A stretch of DNA of 64,000 nt from positions 496,001 through 560,000 of the forward strand of contig NC_051101.1 of assembly GCF_901709675.1 (NCBI RefSeq). Reading direction: 5' to 3'. This document shows positions 21,118-32,549 of this stretch, one piece after another. The number at the start of each line of letters is the position of its first letter. Position 1 is the first letter of the stretch. The position numbers and the translations under genes were made by a program. The notes under the pieces are model-generated. The model was given only the letters and a program-made list of their open reading frames with translations. It was not told the origin of the DNA and did no database searches. Origin of the DNA: Syngnathus acus. Lineage: Eukaryota > Chordata > Actinopteri > Syngnathiformes > Syngnathidae.

Positions 21118-22686
21118 TGGTGCGAGGTTCACCACTTTGTCCACAACTGCGTGAGAAAATAGTTGAACAGTTTAAGAACAACATCTCTTAAAGCAAAATT
21201 GCAAGGAATTTAGGGATTTCAACATCTATGGTCCATAATATCATCAAAAGGTTCAGAGAATCTGGTGAAATCACTGCATGTAAGCGCCACGGCCGGAAAC
21301 CAAGACTGAATGACCGTGAACTTCGATCCCTCAGACGGCACTGCCTTATAAACCGACATGAGTGTGTAAAGGATATCACCAAATGGGCTTAGGAAAACCT
21401 CAGAAAACCACTGTCAGTAAATACAGTTCAGAGTCAGAGTCAGCTTTATTGTCAATTCCTTCATGCTAAGACACACAAAGAAACCGAAATTTCGTTTCCC
21501 CTATCCCACGGTGACGAGACACAGTACATGATTAACATACAAGTAAACAACGGGGGAGAGAGTTCAGGACGCCAACAGCCTGGAGATCACAAACTTCGCC
21601 AGTGGCGAGCAGTGCTAGCATCCCACAACAGAGTCCCGGCACCATTCGTCACGGATGTAGACGCACAGTCCACCTCCTCGCGATGTTCCCCCTCGTACAA
21701 TGGCCCGGTCCGCCCGATAGCACGCCAGCCGCTCCAGATGCACAGCAGTTACGCACTGTCCGATCCGTAGAACTCAGCAGGCATGTTGATGTCCAGCGAT
21801 CGAACGTTCGCCAGAAGAATGGAAGGCACGGCCGGGCGAGCTGGGTTGGCCGCCAGCCTGGCCCGGACGCCCAACCGGGGGAGGAATAGCAGGCGAGTCC
21901 GGCGACGCCACAGGACGGAGCAGACCGAGCGCCTTTAATGTCCCCGCTTCAAAGTCCAGATCGCCACAAAACGTTCGTCACTACATCAGTAAGTGCGGGT
22001 TAAAACTCTACCATGCAAAGCAAAAGCCGTTTATGAACAACATCCAGAAACGCCGCCGGGTTCTCTGGGCCCAAGCTCATGTAAAATGGACTGATGCACA
22101 ATGGAAAAGTGTTTTGTAGTCTGATGAGTCCACTTTTCAAATTGTTTTTTGAAACACTGGACGTCGTGTCCTCCGGACCAAAGAGGAAGCGGACCATCCG
22201 GACTGTTATCAACGCATAGTTCATAAGCCAGCATCTGTGATGGTATGGGGGTGCATTCGTTCCCATGGCATGGGTGACTTACATTTCTGTGAAGGCAACA
22301 TAAATGCTGAAAAGTACATACAGATTTTGGAGCAACATATGCTGCCATCCAAGTGACGTCTTTTTCATGGACACCGCTGCTTATTCCAGCAAGATAATGC
22401 CAAGCCACATTCTGCACGTGTTACAACAGCGTGGCTTCGAAGTAAAAGAGTCCAGGTTCTCCCCTGGCCCGCTTGCAGGCCAGACCTGTCTCCCATTGAA
22501 AATGTGTGGCGCGTTATGAAACGTAAAATACAACAGGGAAGACCCCGGACTGTTGAACAACTGAAGCGGTTCATCAAGCAAGAATGGGAAAGAATTCCAC
22601 ATGAGAAGCTAAGACAATTAGTCACCTCTCTTCAAAAACGTTTATTGAGTGTTATTAAAAGGAAAGGTGATGTAACGAAGTGGTAA
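21118..22686 (+). pseudogene. Tc1-like transposase, multiple stops, Rex1 insert
   Basis: Starts MVRGSPLCPQLREKIVEQF with a helix-turn-helix (KIARNLGISTSMVHNIIK) and GRKPRLNDREL. After the insert it resumes with RRVLWAQAHVKWT, SDESTFQIV, VMVWGCI, FQQDNAKPHSARV and LSPIENVWRVMKRKI and ends RKGDVTKW. At least five in-frame stops and the insertion make it inactive. Confidence 0.85.
21428..21975 (-). mobile_element. Rex1-like LINE 3' end joined to other sequence
   Basis: The first ~150 bp (CAGCTTTATTGTCAATTCCT onward) match the 3' end of the Rex1-like LINE at 50461, read on the minus strand. From about 21590 the sequence no longer follows that LINE and I do not recognise it. The block interrupts the Tc1-like transposase. 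Confidence 0.6.
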
Positions 22687-22745
22687 ACATGTCCTTTCCC
22701 AACTTCTACTGCACGTGTTGTAGCCATGAAATTCTAAGTTAATTA

Positions 22746-23115
22746 TCCATCCATCCATCCATTTTCTGAACCGCTTAGTCCCCACGGGGGTCGCAGGTGT
22801 GCTGGAGCCTATCCCAGCCGTCATCGGGCAGTAGGCGGGGGACACTCTGAACCGGTTGCCAGCCAATCGCAGGGCACACAGAGACAAACAACCATTTGCA
22901 CTCGCACTCACACCTAGGGACAATTTGGAGTCTTCAATCGGCCTACCAAGCATGTTTTTGGGATGTGGGAGGAAACCGGAGTGCCCGGAGAAAACCCACG
23001 CGGGCCCGGGGAGAACATGCAAACTCCACACAGGGAGGGCCGGAGGTGGAATCGAACCCGCACCCTCCTAACTGTGAGGCGGACGTGCTACCCAGTGCCC
23101 CACCGAGCCGCCCCC
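22746..23115 (-). repeat. tRNA-derived SINE with perfect 10-bp duplication
   Basis: Read on the minus strand: GGCTCGGTGGGGCACTGGGT with an A-box-like TGGGTAGCACG, a B box GGGTTCGATTCC, a body with GGTTTCCTCCCACATCCC, and a TGGATGGATGG tail. It is flanked by AAGTTAATTA at 22736-22745 and 23116-23125. A short piece of the same family is near 55947. Confidence 0.9.
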
Positions 23116-23285
23116 AAGTTAATTATTATTTGAAAAATTAAATAAAGTTTATGAGTTTGAGCATTAAATATGTGGTCTTTGTAGTGTATTCAATTGAATA
23201 TAGGTTGAAAAGGATTTTCAAATTATTGTATTTTGTTTTTATTTACATTTTACACAATTTCCCAACTTCAACCGAATCCAGTTTG

Positions 23286-23620
23286 TAACATTTAGTGCAT
23301 TTAAGTGTCAACTGACATTGCAGAAACAAATAAATAACAGTATAGTAATCGCAATCTGCTGTGAAACATGTATAGTGTGCAAAATTGTAAAAGTACAACT
23401 TAAATAGTAGAAGCTATTTGGCCTTAGTTTAGTCTTTTTAAGACTAAATAAAAAGGGTTCTATCTGCTGCAACAACCCATCTGAGAATAAAGAACTAACA
23501 AAAAAGTTAGACTAAAAACTAAAAACTAAATTGAAAATAAATGTACATAAAAAGAAATGAATAATAAATAAATAAATCTGGGTTAAGCCTCTGATCTCCT
23601 AGAACCCTAAATCCGCCCCT
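23286..23620. other. AT-rich region ending in a TIR-like sequence
   Basis: No coding seen. The right end, AAATCCGCCCCTG (read inverted CAGGGGCGGATTT), looks like the end of a hAT-type element, but I could not find the partner end. Confidence 0.35.
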
Positions 23621-23621
23621 G

Positions 23622-23860
23622 TGCCTCACCATGTTGTATTTTTGTCATTTTTTAAGTTAAAAATGTGCTGTTGACATGCACATTTACAATAGCCCCAGCC
23701 CGCAGAGAGAAAACATAGCAGCGCGATATCATGTAAAGACATCCGGTTTTCAAAATAAATAAATGTAATTTGTTATATGCCTCACCATGTTGTATTTTTT
23801 TTGTCATTTTTCAAAATGAAAACGTATTATTGACATGCACGTTTAAAATAGCTTCAGAAA
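23622..23860. repeat. Tandem duplication of ~157 bp
   Basis: GCCTCACCATGTTGTATTTT occurs at about 23623 and again at about 23780, each followed by TGACATGCAC and a similar tract; the second copy is shorter and diverged. Confidence 0.6.
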
Positions 23861-24435
23861 TGTGTTCACAAGTTTGTGACGAGTGGAAAGCAGGAAGTAA
23901 GACAAGTAACGTGACGAGAACGTCTCCGAAAGACGAAGGAAAGCAAACTCACCCGATGCTCGGTGGCCCTTCACACTACACTTCCTAATACCGCAAATAA
24001 GTTCAATAATTGGTGGTTAAGAAGGTAAGTGCGCAGTCTTGTCAAGTGGCCACGCCAGGCGAGTTCGTTGATGCGTTTAAGGCCATCCGTTAAAAGGAGT
24101 AACATGAACCACACCGCCTCACGTGCTCGACGAGAACAAACATTGACTGCGTCATTATGTACTGGTAGGACATACATAGTTTGAAGTAATAATCCAGAAC
24201 TAATACAGAGTGCGGAGCAGTCATTTTGTTGGCCAAAACGTCAAAATATGAGTGCCAATACACGGAAGTCACATTTGAAGACCATTGCAAGAGTTCCCGA
24301 AGCCACGTGAAGGCACCCCAAATCATTTCCCGCAATCCACACTAAGGAGTAGCTGATGGTGTAAGGCAGTCCTTCTCAAATAGAGGTGCGATGCCAGGGG
24401 GGGGCGCGTGTGACCCCGGGTAACATGCTTTATTT

Positions 24436-26397
24436 CAGTGGTCCCCAACCACCGGGCCGCGGACCGGTACCGGTCCGTGGGTCACTTTGTACCGGGCCGC
24501 CAAGCCACACAGAAAAAATAAATAAATTTGTTTTAATCGACGATCAAATAATTCAGGTCAAGACGCTCGTCCCGGTCACGTGACGTGTTTCCCCAGTCGA
24601 GCCCGCAAAGCTAGCAAAAATGAGTAAGTATTTATTTTGAAAAATGTAAAAAAATTGGCGATTCTCTCCCAATTACATCCGTCGGTTCAGGTCAAGACGC
24701 TCGTCTCGGTCACGTGACATGTCACCTCAGTTGAGCCCGCGAAGCAAGCAAAAATGAGCAAGAAACAGAGATGTTTGGAAAGCTTCTTCGGAAAGGGAAA
24801 AAAGCCCAATGAGGAGACGGAAGAAGAAGAGGCTACGACTTCTAAGAAAAGGAAAGCTGCATTTAAAAGACTATGACGCGCCAAGCCCACTCTGCATAAT
24901 ATGTGGCGACAGGCTAGCTAACGAGGCAATGAAGCCCTCAAAACTGCTTCGGCACATGGAGACCAAGCATCCTGCGTTAAAAGACAAACCTTAACCACTT
25001 CGGGTGTCATTGTCTCCGATTACGCCTAGATGGGACCGGCTCGTTTCTGAGAAACAAGCTCAGTGCTCCCACTAATTCAATGTAATGGTGAGTTTTATTT
25101 TAATGTCGTTTATACTTGTTTTTATGCCAGTGAAGGAATAGGGTCAAAAGACACAAAACCCGCCTAGCCACAATAACAGATACGCTGATATAAGATAATA
25201 ACAGAGGTTGCTACAACTTCACGATTCAATATGTATTTCTGTGCACTGCAAAATAAATGTCTTTTGATATGTTGCCTAAATAGCTTAATGACCCTTAAGG
25301 AACTGTGTAATGCATGCCTGATGTTTTCTCTCTAAATCATGGACACGGCCAGAGTCGTCTTGACCGTTCAGTACTTGATTATATCTTGTGTTTTGACTAA
25401 ACGTCATATGTCGCCTAATGCGGGACGCCAGCTTTTCGATTACTACTGAACGCTCTGCACAGAGGGAAATGTTTTGCCTAACAAAGAATAGATATGGTGG
25501 GAAGCATGATTAAACTAAGAATATAATGATGTGAGCAAAGACATGGAGTATCAAAAGAACTAACTTTGCATAGTCAGGGAACAGTAATAGATTAATGATG
25601 TTACAGCCAAAAAGCTCACATAAATTCGTACAAAATGACAAAAGTGAAAGAATGAGGTACGACAGTATATGTGCAAGGATGGAGGAGAATGTTTACAGGA
25701 AGGTCACTCGGAGATAAAAACCAGCTGGTGCCAAAAGGAGACAGCCAAGGACTCGGCCAAAGATGATCACCAAGGCCGAAAGACGGGATGGAAGACAACA
25801 GCCCCCACACACACACCGAATCGTCCAGAACCAGCACCCACTCCCATGGAATCAAACTCTACTGCGAACTCGCCCCACCCCAACGACTCATCACCCATCA
25901 AACTCGCCCCACACCGGCCTGGGCAACTGAATATAAGCTCACCAAAGAACCTTGAACGTTGCCTTTTCTGAATGGAGACTTTCTGCTCTTGAAGGGCCCA
26001 GCGCTGTATTGTACTTTCCTGAAAACAGAGCTTTCTTAACAAGAATTATGATTGAACTCAACCAACCTGTGTAAGTCTAATTTCTGCTTCAGTGTCTTTG
26101 CATTTTCCTAAATCTGAAGAAATTAAACGAGCACGCAGTGAGTGAATTGGATAACAGGTGATTGGCAATGGCTTTTGCCGTAAGGCGCAGATAGCGCTCC
26201 CTAAATTGTGGACCAAATCCAACACCAGTCGTATCATTTTATTTCATCGTATTCATATATTTGTTATAAATGTATTTATTTATATAAATGTATTATTTAG
26301 TTATATAAATCTATTATTTATTTATATAAAGGCCGGTCCGCGAAAATATTTCTGACACGTAACCGGTCCGTGGCGCAAAAAAGGTTGGGGATCACTG
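24436..26397 (+). mobile_element. hAT element with BED-finger transposase start
   Basis: Ends CAGTGGTCCCCAACC and (inverted) CAGTGATCCCCAACC. The same family occurs inverted at 32632-33499. Flanks CTTTATTT and TGTTATAT match only partly, so the target duplication is not confirmed. Confidence 0.75.
24754..24994 (+). pseudogene. hAT transposase N-terminal exon (BED finger), broken
   Basis: Reads MSKKQRCLESFFGKGKK, an acidic stretch with EETEEEE, then after a frame break LCIICGDRLANEAMKPSKLL and RHMETKHPAL, a BED-type finger (C-x2-C...H-x4-H) as in ZBED5-like hAT transposases. The equivalent frame at 32893-33159 is longer because it keeps about 15 residues lost here. No catalytic domain follows. 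Confidence 0.75.
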
Positions 26398-26403
26398 TGT
26401 TAT

Positions 26404-26912
26404 TGTCAGGCTCAGGCAGGGAGAGGACTCGAATGCAGAGTTTCGACAGTTCAAGGTGTTTTATTTCTTCGGCGGATGACCGCTGCAAAAACAAAGGCGC
26501 CTCAAACTGAGGGAAAAAGGGCAAAAACAAAGGTGCCTCAAACTGAGGAAAAAACGAAGGCAAGGTCTCACGCACAACCCACAAAGCGTGGACAAAAAGT
26601 CTCTGTGAGCAAGGCAATCAAGGGCTAAATCCGTGGCTATGGAGTCGCTGGTGGTCATGGCTTGCAAGACGCACTGGCAGAGGACAAGGGGAAGACGCAG
26701 GCTAAATACACACACAGAAGGGGAAGGACACAGGTGCAGACAATCAGGGCGGACGACACAGGTGTAAGTGGTTAACCAACGGGGAGGTCAAGTGGGCGAC
26801 CGTGCAGCGGAAGGACCAGTGATCTGGAATGTGATGTACAAAATAAAACAGGAAGTTAGAACATGACGGACAAGACAAAACAAAACAACCTACAAAACCT
26901 GACAGCATGACA
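26404..26912 (-). mobile_element. Solo LTR, 509 bp
   Basis: Bounded TGTCA...TGACA, as LTRs are, and flanked by identical 5-bp duplications GTTAT (26399-26403 and 26913-26917). On the minus strand there is a TATTTAG TATA-like motif and AATAAA near 26460, fitting U3-R order. No internal retroviral-type sequence remains, so it arose by LTR-LTR recombination. Class not determined. Confidence 0.75.
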
Positions 26913-27006
26913 GTTATATGATTAAGAAACAAAGTTGTTTGATCAAAATAAGGACAACAAAATTGACAAAGTGCAGTAATAAATGTATCACTGCACAAAT
27001 CATTTA

Positions 27007-28022
27007 CCGTTTTTTCCCATGTATAATGCGCAAAATTTAACTAATTTATTGTCCTAAAATCTGGGGTGCGCATTATACATGGGTACAATTTTTTTTTAAT
27101 TTTATTTATTTATTTTTTTTTGTGAAGAAAATCATGGTACAACAATTTTTGAAGAAAATCTTGTCACGGATGGTTCTTTACAACGTCACTTTCCTCTCTT
27201 CATTTTAACCTAACTGATCGCGGTGGTGCCTTTCTGGGCAGTCGGAGAAATCAACGCCAACAAAAAAAATACATCCAGCCTAGTTAAGAAATCACCAGAA
27301 AGATCACCATGACAATTGTGAATAATAAATAAATAATTATTATATATATTATATATATTATTATTATAATAATAAATAATTGTGATAAATAACTGGAACA
27401 TCACTCAAATATTGGTGATCCCGTTGAGAGTCTCACATATTTCTTTGCTATCGAGTTTGCTACTACATGCGCAGTGATACTGACCGGCAGAATAACATCC
27501 GGTTGTTCCCAAAGATGATCTTTTTTCTGAAATAATTTTATGTTTACGGACTTAAGTAACCCGGCCGGGTCATACCAAAGACTATAAAAATGGGACCCAT
27601 TGCCTCCCTGCTTGGCACTCAGCATTAAGGGTTGGAATTGGGGGGTTAGATCACCAAATGATTCCCCAGCGCGGCGCCACTGCTGCTCACTGCTGCTCAC
27701 TGCTGCTCACTGCTGCTCACTGCTGCTCACTGCTGCTCACTGCTGCTCACTGCTGCTCACTGCTGCTCACTGCTGCTCACTGCTGCTCACTGCTCCCCCA
27801 GGGGATGGATCCAAATCACACGGGGATGGGTCAAATGCAGAGGACAAATTTCACCACACCCAGACGCGTGTGTGACGATCATTGGGACTTTAAAAAAAAA
27901 AAGAAGAAAAAAAAAAAGTCAAAATTTGGGTGCGTATTATACATGGGTACAGGCTTTTTTCAGCATCGACATGCCATTTTTAGGGTGCGCATTATACATG
28001 GGGGCGCATTATACATGGATTT
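27007..28022. mobile_element. TA-flanked TIR element, inverted copy, with SINE
   Basis: Left end CCGTTTTTTCCCATGTATAA after TA (27005-27006). The interior matches the element at 28906-29915 in opposite orientation; the right end is degraded (GCGCATTATACATGGATTTT). A 5'-truncated SINE is inserted at 27557-27893. Confidence 0.72.
27557..27893 (+). repeat. 5'-truncated SINE with expanded 10-bp unit
   Basis: Same family as 2822-3129, lacking the tRNA-like head. Within it the unit TGCTGCTCAC is repeated 11 times exactly at 27681-27790; the other copies have it once or twice. Tail is an A-rich run near 27893. Confidence 0.88.
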
Positions 28023-28216
28023 TTTCTTCTCTGTTATTATTAAGTTAGAACTGCACAATGCATTCAATAATTTCTTCACAATGAGTACTCAGTCATACAA
28101 CAGTTAAAAGAACATTTGTAACCCTCTCCTAAAATATGTATTGGTTTAGCTTTTCAAACATGTAAATCGAAGTGCACCTCATTAATTAAACACACACACA
28201 TATACACTGTTTTGAA

Positions 28217-28560
28217 TGGGGGGGAACATATCCTCACGGGGCTGCCGTGAGGATATGTTCCCCCCCTGTAATTTGGCCTAGGAATGAGGGAACCTGTTCA
28301 AATTTGCCACACTACCTGAACAGACCCCCAGGAAGACAGAAAAAAAAAAACAGCTGGAGTCCAGCACTCACCGTTCTGAAAATAAGGGGGGGGGGGGACA
28401 TATCCTCACGGGGCAGCCGTGAGGATGTGTTCCCCCCTGTAATTTGGCCTAGGAATGAGGGAACCTGTTCAAATTTGCCACACTACCTGAACAGACCCCC
28501 AGGAAGACAGAAAAAAGCCAGTCAATGTCCAGGACTCACCGTTCTCAAAATGGGAGGGGG
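28217..28560 (+). repeat. Two ~167-bp units with CCTCACGG/CCGTGAGG hairpins
   Basis: Each unit opens with a G-run and a palindrome built on ATCCTCACGG...CCGTGAGGAT, then CCCCCTGTAATTTGGCCTAG, and closes CAGCACTCACCGTTCT. Starts at about 28219 and 28386. The same unit is repeated several times around 42650-43610. Confidence 0.85.
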
Positions 28561-28905
28561 GCACAAATTCTCACGGGTTGACATTTTTTATAGAGTTCCT
28601 GTTACAATTTTTATCCCCCCTCCCCACCACCTGTCACTTTGTTTGGGACAAAAGGAGCCTTCCGAAGTGAAATTTCTTCTCAATTATTCATTCAAATCAA
28701 TTCACTCAAATCATTCTCGTTATGAAAGATTTGATCACAAAACGTGTGTGGCTTTTTCTTAAATGAACACCTTTGACATTGCTATAGTGTCAGCTTTTAA
28801 TTATATTGCATGACATTTTTAAGCAAATTGATAAATGCAACAATATTCATTTGCTTTGAAAATACCTGAATAATAAAATGGATGGATGAATGATGATCAC
28901 AATTA

Positions 28906-29915
28906 CCGTTTTTTTCCGTGTATAATGCGCCCCCATGTATAATACGCACCCTAAAAATGGCATGTTGATGCTGGAAAAAAGCCTGTACCCATGTATAATA
29001 CGCACCCAATTTTTTTTGTTTGTTTAATTTTTTTTTTTAAATCTTTTTTTTTTTTTAAGTCCCAATGATCGTCACACACGCAGGGAGGCAATGGGTCCCA
29101 TTTTTATAGTCTTTGGTATGGTCTTAACTAGGCTGGATGTATTTTTTTTTGTTGGCGTTGATTTCTCCGACTGCCCGTAAAGGCACCACCGCGATCAGAT
29201 GAAAAGAGAGGAAAGTGACGTGCGGACATGTGAAAAAGGCGGCTCTGTATGGGAGAGACGTTGAAGAGGAATAAAAACACCCTTGGAAACCAAAACTTGC
29301 CCCTCGTCGTGACTCGGAGCCGCAACAAATGTTTCGGATTTGTGTAGGGTACATTGTGACAGCAAACGAGCAGGTGATCGAGCAAGCGTCTGATACGAGA
29401 GCATTGCGTTCGTATGGAGCGTGTTTGAAGTGAACAGCAGAGACGAAAGGAACAAGGCAAAGTGTTGTGAAATAAAATATTACCTGTAATACGCATTTTG
29501 TTATTTGCTGATTGTATTAAACTATCACATTCATTGTCAGTCAAGAAGAGAAGAGGACTATTATCCCTTCTTTGACGAAATGACCAGAGCACAGTACAAA
29601 CACACTATTGTTCTTGTAACGTGTTTTGTATTTAAGTCCTGTCTGCCCCTCGCTCACCGTCGGATCATTGCATGTGTTACTGTCATGATGTCTGTTTGGT
29701 TTCTGTTCCTGTCTTTGGTAATGTCACCCTGTCTTTTTGTTCCACGTCTTTGTCGGTCAGTCCTGTTGTTGGTTTTGTTGTACCATGATTTTCTTAAAAA
29801 AAAAGGAGAAAAAAAAAAAAAAATTTTAAAAATTTGTACTCATGTATAATGCGCACCCCAGATTTTAGGACAATAAATTAGTTACATTTTGCGTATTATA
29901 CACGGAAAAAAACGG
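28906..29915. mobile_element. TA-flanked TIR element, 1,010 bp
   Basis: Ends CCGTTTTTTTCCGTGTATAA and (inverted) the same, flanked by TA (28904-28905, 29916-29917). The uninterrupted site is preserved at about 43972 (CACAATTAAGTAG), proving the boundaries. A remnant of the SINE family is at 29058-29120. No transposase seen; TA target suggests Tc1/mariner-type mobilisation. Confidence 0.85.
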
Positions 29916-30141
29916 TAAGTATAAAGTATCCTTTGTAATATATACTCCTTGTAGCATGTAATAGTACCCAAAAAAAGGAGTGTCTTTGCATCGAGGTTTA
30001 TGCAAAGAGCTCACGTAATTATCGTTGCTTTTGAAGTGAAGTGATTGAGTGTTCCGTCTGTACGACTGGTCTTTGAATGCACCCCGCTTCAACGGCAGAA
30101 CGCCAATGAACTTAAAGACATCAAATGAGAATAATCCTTTC

Positions 30142-30806
30142 CAGGGCCGGTTCTAGTAATGCACATAAGAGGGGGCAGTCAGAAATGTGAAGGGGGCATG
30201 TTCTTCTTTTTTTTTTACACATTTTTAACACTTAGTGTTTTCTTCACGGCAGTTGTTAGCTGTGTGTCCAGATCTCAACCTGGAGAAGTGGATTGCACTC
30301 TGTCAGGCCTCTACACTAAGACCTGTCCAGCTTGGGTGTCCCACCTGAAGATTAAAGCTTCTGCTGGTATTGCTCTTAGGGTCACTGAGGCACGCAAACC
30401 CCCTGACCACAATAAGGTGGCAATCTCTCAGGGGGGGGAACATATAATATGAATGTTATATTAACTATTATTTGAGTTGTCGTTAATCATTAGTTATATC
30501 ACGGGTCATTACGACGAGTTTGGTGGCGTTTTTACTGCTTCTTCCAACTCCTACCGCACTGACTGTAACTTGACACTCTCTGGCTGCGTCTTGCCTCATT
30601 TGCATACTCACAGTGATTGGATGTTTACGGAGGGGCGCGGAGTCCTGACAGCAGGCTGTGTGAGGACACACACTGCACCGACATGAGAGAAGAGAGGGGG
30701 CTGATTAACGTGTGTTTCTATCAGCGGATTTTTCACTTCTAAAAGTTTGATTCGAGGGGGCAGGACATCTGTTTGAGGCTCTTGCCCCTGCGTAGAGCCG
30801 GCACTG
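30142..30806 (+). mobile_element. hAT-type MITE, 665 bp, copy 1
   Basis: Ends CAGGGCCGGTTCTAG and (inverted) CAGTGCCGGCTCTAC, with perfect 8-bp duplications ATCCTTTC at 30134-30141 and 30807-30814. The empty site is present near 44190 (AATCCTTTATAAAAATT). Contains a short decayed coding stretch (CPDLNLEKWIALCQASTL) that I do not recognise. Confidence 0.9.
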
Positions 30807-30983
30807 ATCCTTTCTAAAAATTAAAATTGACTGACGCAAACGTGAGTTCTTCATGTTTTTATTGAAAACAACATAGTGCTGACGCCGTACGGCATCGGTT
30901 TTTCGCTTTCCAAACAAGGCGCGCGCGCTCCCGCGGCAGGGGGAACAAAATCTCACGGGGGAACCAAATCGAGCACAACACCG

Positions 30984-31469
30984 GCACCGATCAGCAGGAG
31001 CAAAAGTGGCGCCACAAGTGCTTTCATTTCGTCACCACGGCTGACTTCCGGTTGTCGAGCGGGCGAGCCGACATGTTTATGGGGCGCAGCTTCCGTGTCG
31101 GAAACCAGCTGAGCTTGCTGTGTCCACAGTCGCGCGTCGTCCAGCCGCACCTGCGCGTCACAAGCACACGTTGAAGGTCGCCCTACCCGCACAAGACACG
31201 ACTCTGTCACGTCCGTGGACGATCACGTCGCTAGCCGAACCGCCTGCTTGCGTTTATAACGGACCCTAGTGGTGACGTCTCTCGCCCAGGCAAATCACTC
31301 CAGCTTAATGCCACAGATTCGCCCTTCAAAATAAAAACGTGCGGAGTCTTTCTACTGCTGGAGGTGATGTGAGGCCCGTGCGCACTTTCGACCTGTTCCG
31401 CCCCCCACGCCCCCCTTTTCAGTGACAAGTCTCGTTGGATGAACTGACCTGTTTTGACCCTATATGGCA
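30984..31469. other. Unassigned sequence between elements
   Basis: Not clearly repetitive. On the minus strand an ATG near 31029 opens MKALVAPLLLLLIGAGVV, signal-peptide-like, but it runs into the end of the hairpin element at 30983 and stops. No splice-consistent continuation found. Confidence 0.25.
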
Positions 31470-31710
31470 CAGGTGTCAAACTACAGCCCGCCACATCATT
31501 TTATGTGGCCCGCGAAGACAAATTGTGCATCAAATTCATGTGTCATTACTAGAATTGCAAATTGTCTTCACTTTTAATAATATATATATATTTTTAAATA
31601 TTTGACCAGTTTTTACTCATCTGATTTGAAAACGAGTTATTTGTCAGTTTGTTTTGTAGCTTTTACTGTATATAATATGAGGTGCTCATACATTTATTTG
31701 GGTTGACAGG

Positions 31711-31876
31711 TAAAGGTAAAGACCCAATGATTGTCACACACACATCTGGGTGTGGCGAAATTTGTCTCTGCATTTAACCCATCCCCGAAGGGAGCAGTGA
31801 GCAGCAGCGGTGCCGCGCCCGGGAATCATTTGGTGATCTAACCCCCCAATTCCAACCCTTAATGCTGAGTGCCAAG
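31711..31876 (-). repeat. SINE 3' half joined to a hAT MITE
   Basis: Tail (TAAAGGTAAAG) at the left, body to CTTGGCACTCAGCATTAAGG, then cut at GCCAAG|CAGGG. The missing 5' half of the SINE would continue CAGGGAGG; the neighbouring hAT MITE starts CAGGGCCGG, so the joint lies in shared CAGGG. Confidence 0.75.
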
Positions 31877-32549
31877 CAGGGCCGGTTCTAGGAATGCACA
31901 TAAGAGGGGGCAGTCAGAAATGTGAAGGGGGCATGTTCTTTTTTTTTTTTTTACACATTTTTAACACTTAGTGTTTTCTTCACGGCAGTTGTTAGCTGTG
32001 TGTCCAGATCTCAACCTGGAGAAGTGGATTGCACTCTGTCAGGCCTCTACACTAAGACCTGTCCAGCTTGGGTGTCCCACCTGAAGATTAAAGCTTCTGC
32101 TGGTATTGCTCTTAGGGTCACTGAGGCACGCAAACCCCCTGACCACAATAAGGTGGCAATCTCTCAGGGGGGGAACATATAATATGAATGTTATATTAAC
32201 TATTATTTGAGTTGTCGTTAATCATTAGTTATATCACGGGTCATTACGACGAGTTTGGTGGAGTTTTTACTGCTTCTTCCAACTCCTACCGCGCTGACTG
32301 TAACTTGACACTCTGGCTGCGTCTTGCCTCATTTGCATACTCACAGTGATTGGATGTTTACGGAGGGGCGCGGAGTCCTGACAGCAGGCTGTGTGAGGAC
32401 ACACTGCACCGACATGAGAGAAGAGAGGGGGCTGATTAAAGTGTGTTTCTATCAGCGGATTTTTCACTTCAAAAAGTTTGATTCGAGGGGGCAGGACATC
32501 TGTTTGAGGGGGCGTTGCCCCCTCTTGCCCCTGCGTAGAGCCGGCACTG
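31877..32549 (+). mobile_element. hAT-type MITE, copy 2
   Basis: Very similar to 30142-30806 along its whole length, with the same ends. GTTGACAG occurs directly right of it (32550-32557) and directly left of the SINE tail (31703-31710), so the duplication encloses SINE plus MITE rather than the MITE alone. Confidence 0.85.

Larger units (their letters stand above)
19892..23285 (+). mobile_element. Tc1-like element with long TIRs and three insertions inside
   Basis: The left TIR CAAACCGGATTCGGTTGAAG (after TA, 19890-19891) pairs with the right TIR, inverted CAAACTGGATTCGGTTGAAG, ending at 23285 before TA. The TIRs extend about 100 bp. The left TIR is split by a Tigger-like element; the transposase is split by a Rex1 piece; a SINE lies between transposase and right TIR. 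Confidence 0.88.
28217..30983 (+). mobile_element. GC-rich element with subterminal hairpin repeats, copy 1
   Basis: Defined by comparison with 43246-44380, which follows the same order: ~167-bp hairpin units, GACATTTTTTATAGAGTTCC, a long AT-rich part, and a right end ACGGGGGAACCAAATCGAGC ending ACAACACC. Two younger insertions lie inside (28906-29915 and 30142-30806). I do not recognise the superfamily and see no transposase. Confidence 0.6.

Noticed and set aside
26397-26404. 8-bp target duplication for the hAT at 24436-26397
   Set aside because: CTTTATTT and TGTTATAT agree at only 5 of 8 positions, so I do not claim it.
27681-27790. Regular repeats that could suggest a CRISPR array
   Set aside because: Units are 10 bp and contiguous with no spacers, and the DNA is vertebrate.
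27658-28107. Cys/Leu-rich repeat protein (HCCSLLLTAA units)
   Set aside because: Translation of the 10-bp repeat inside a SINE, with no promoter or homologue.
30953-31031. Minus-strand ATG with a signal-peptide-like start (MKALVAPLLLLLIGAGVV)
   Set aside because: It runs into the end of a repeat element and stops after about 24 residues; no donor or downstream exon fits.
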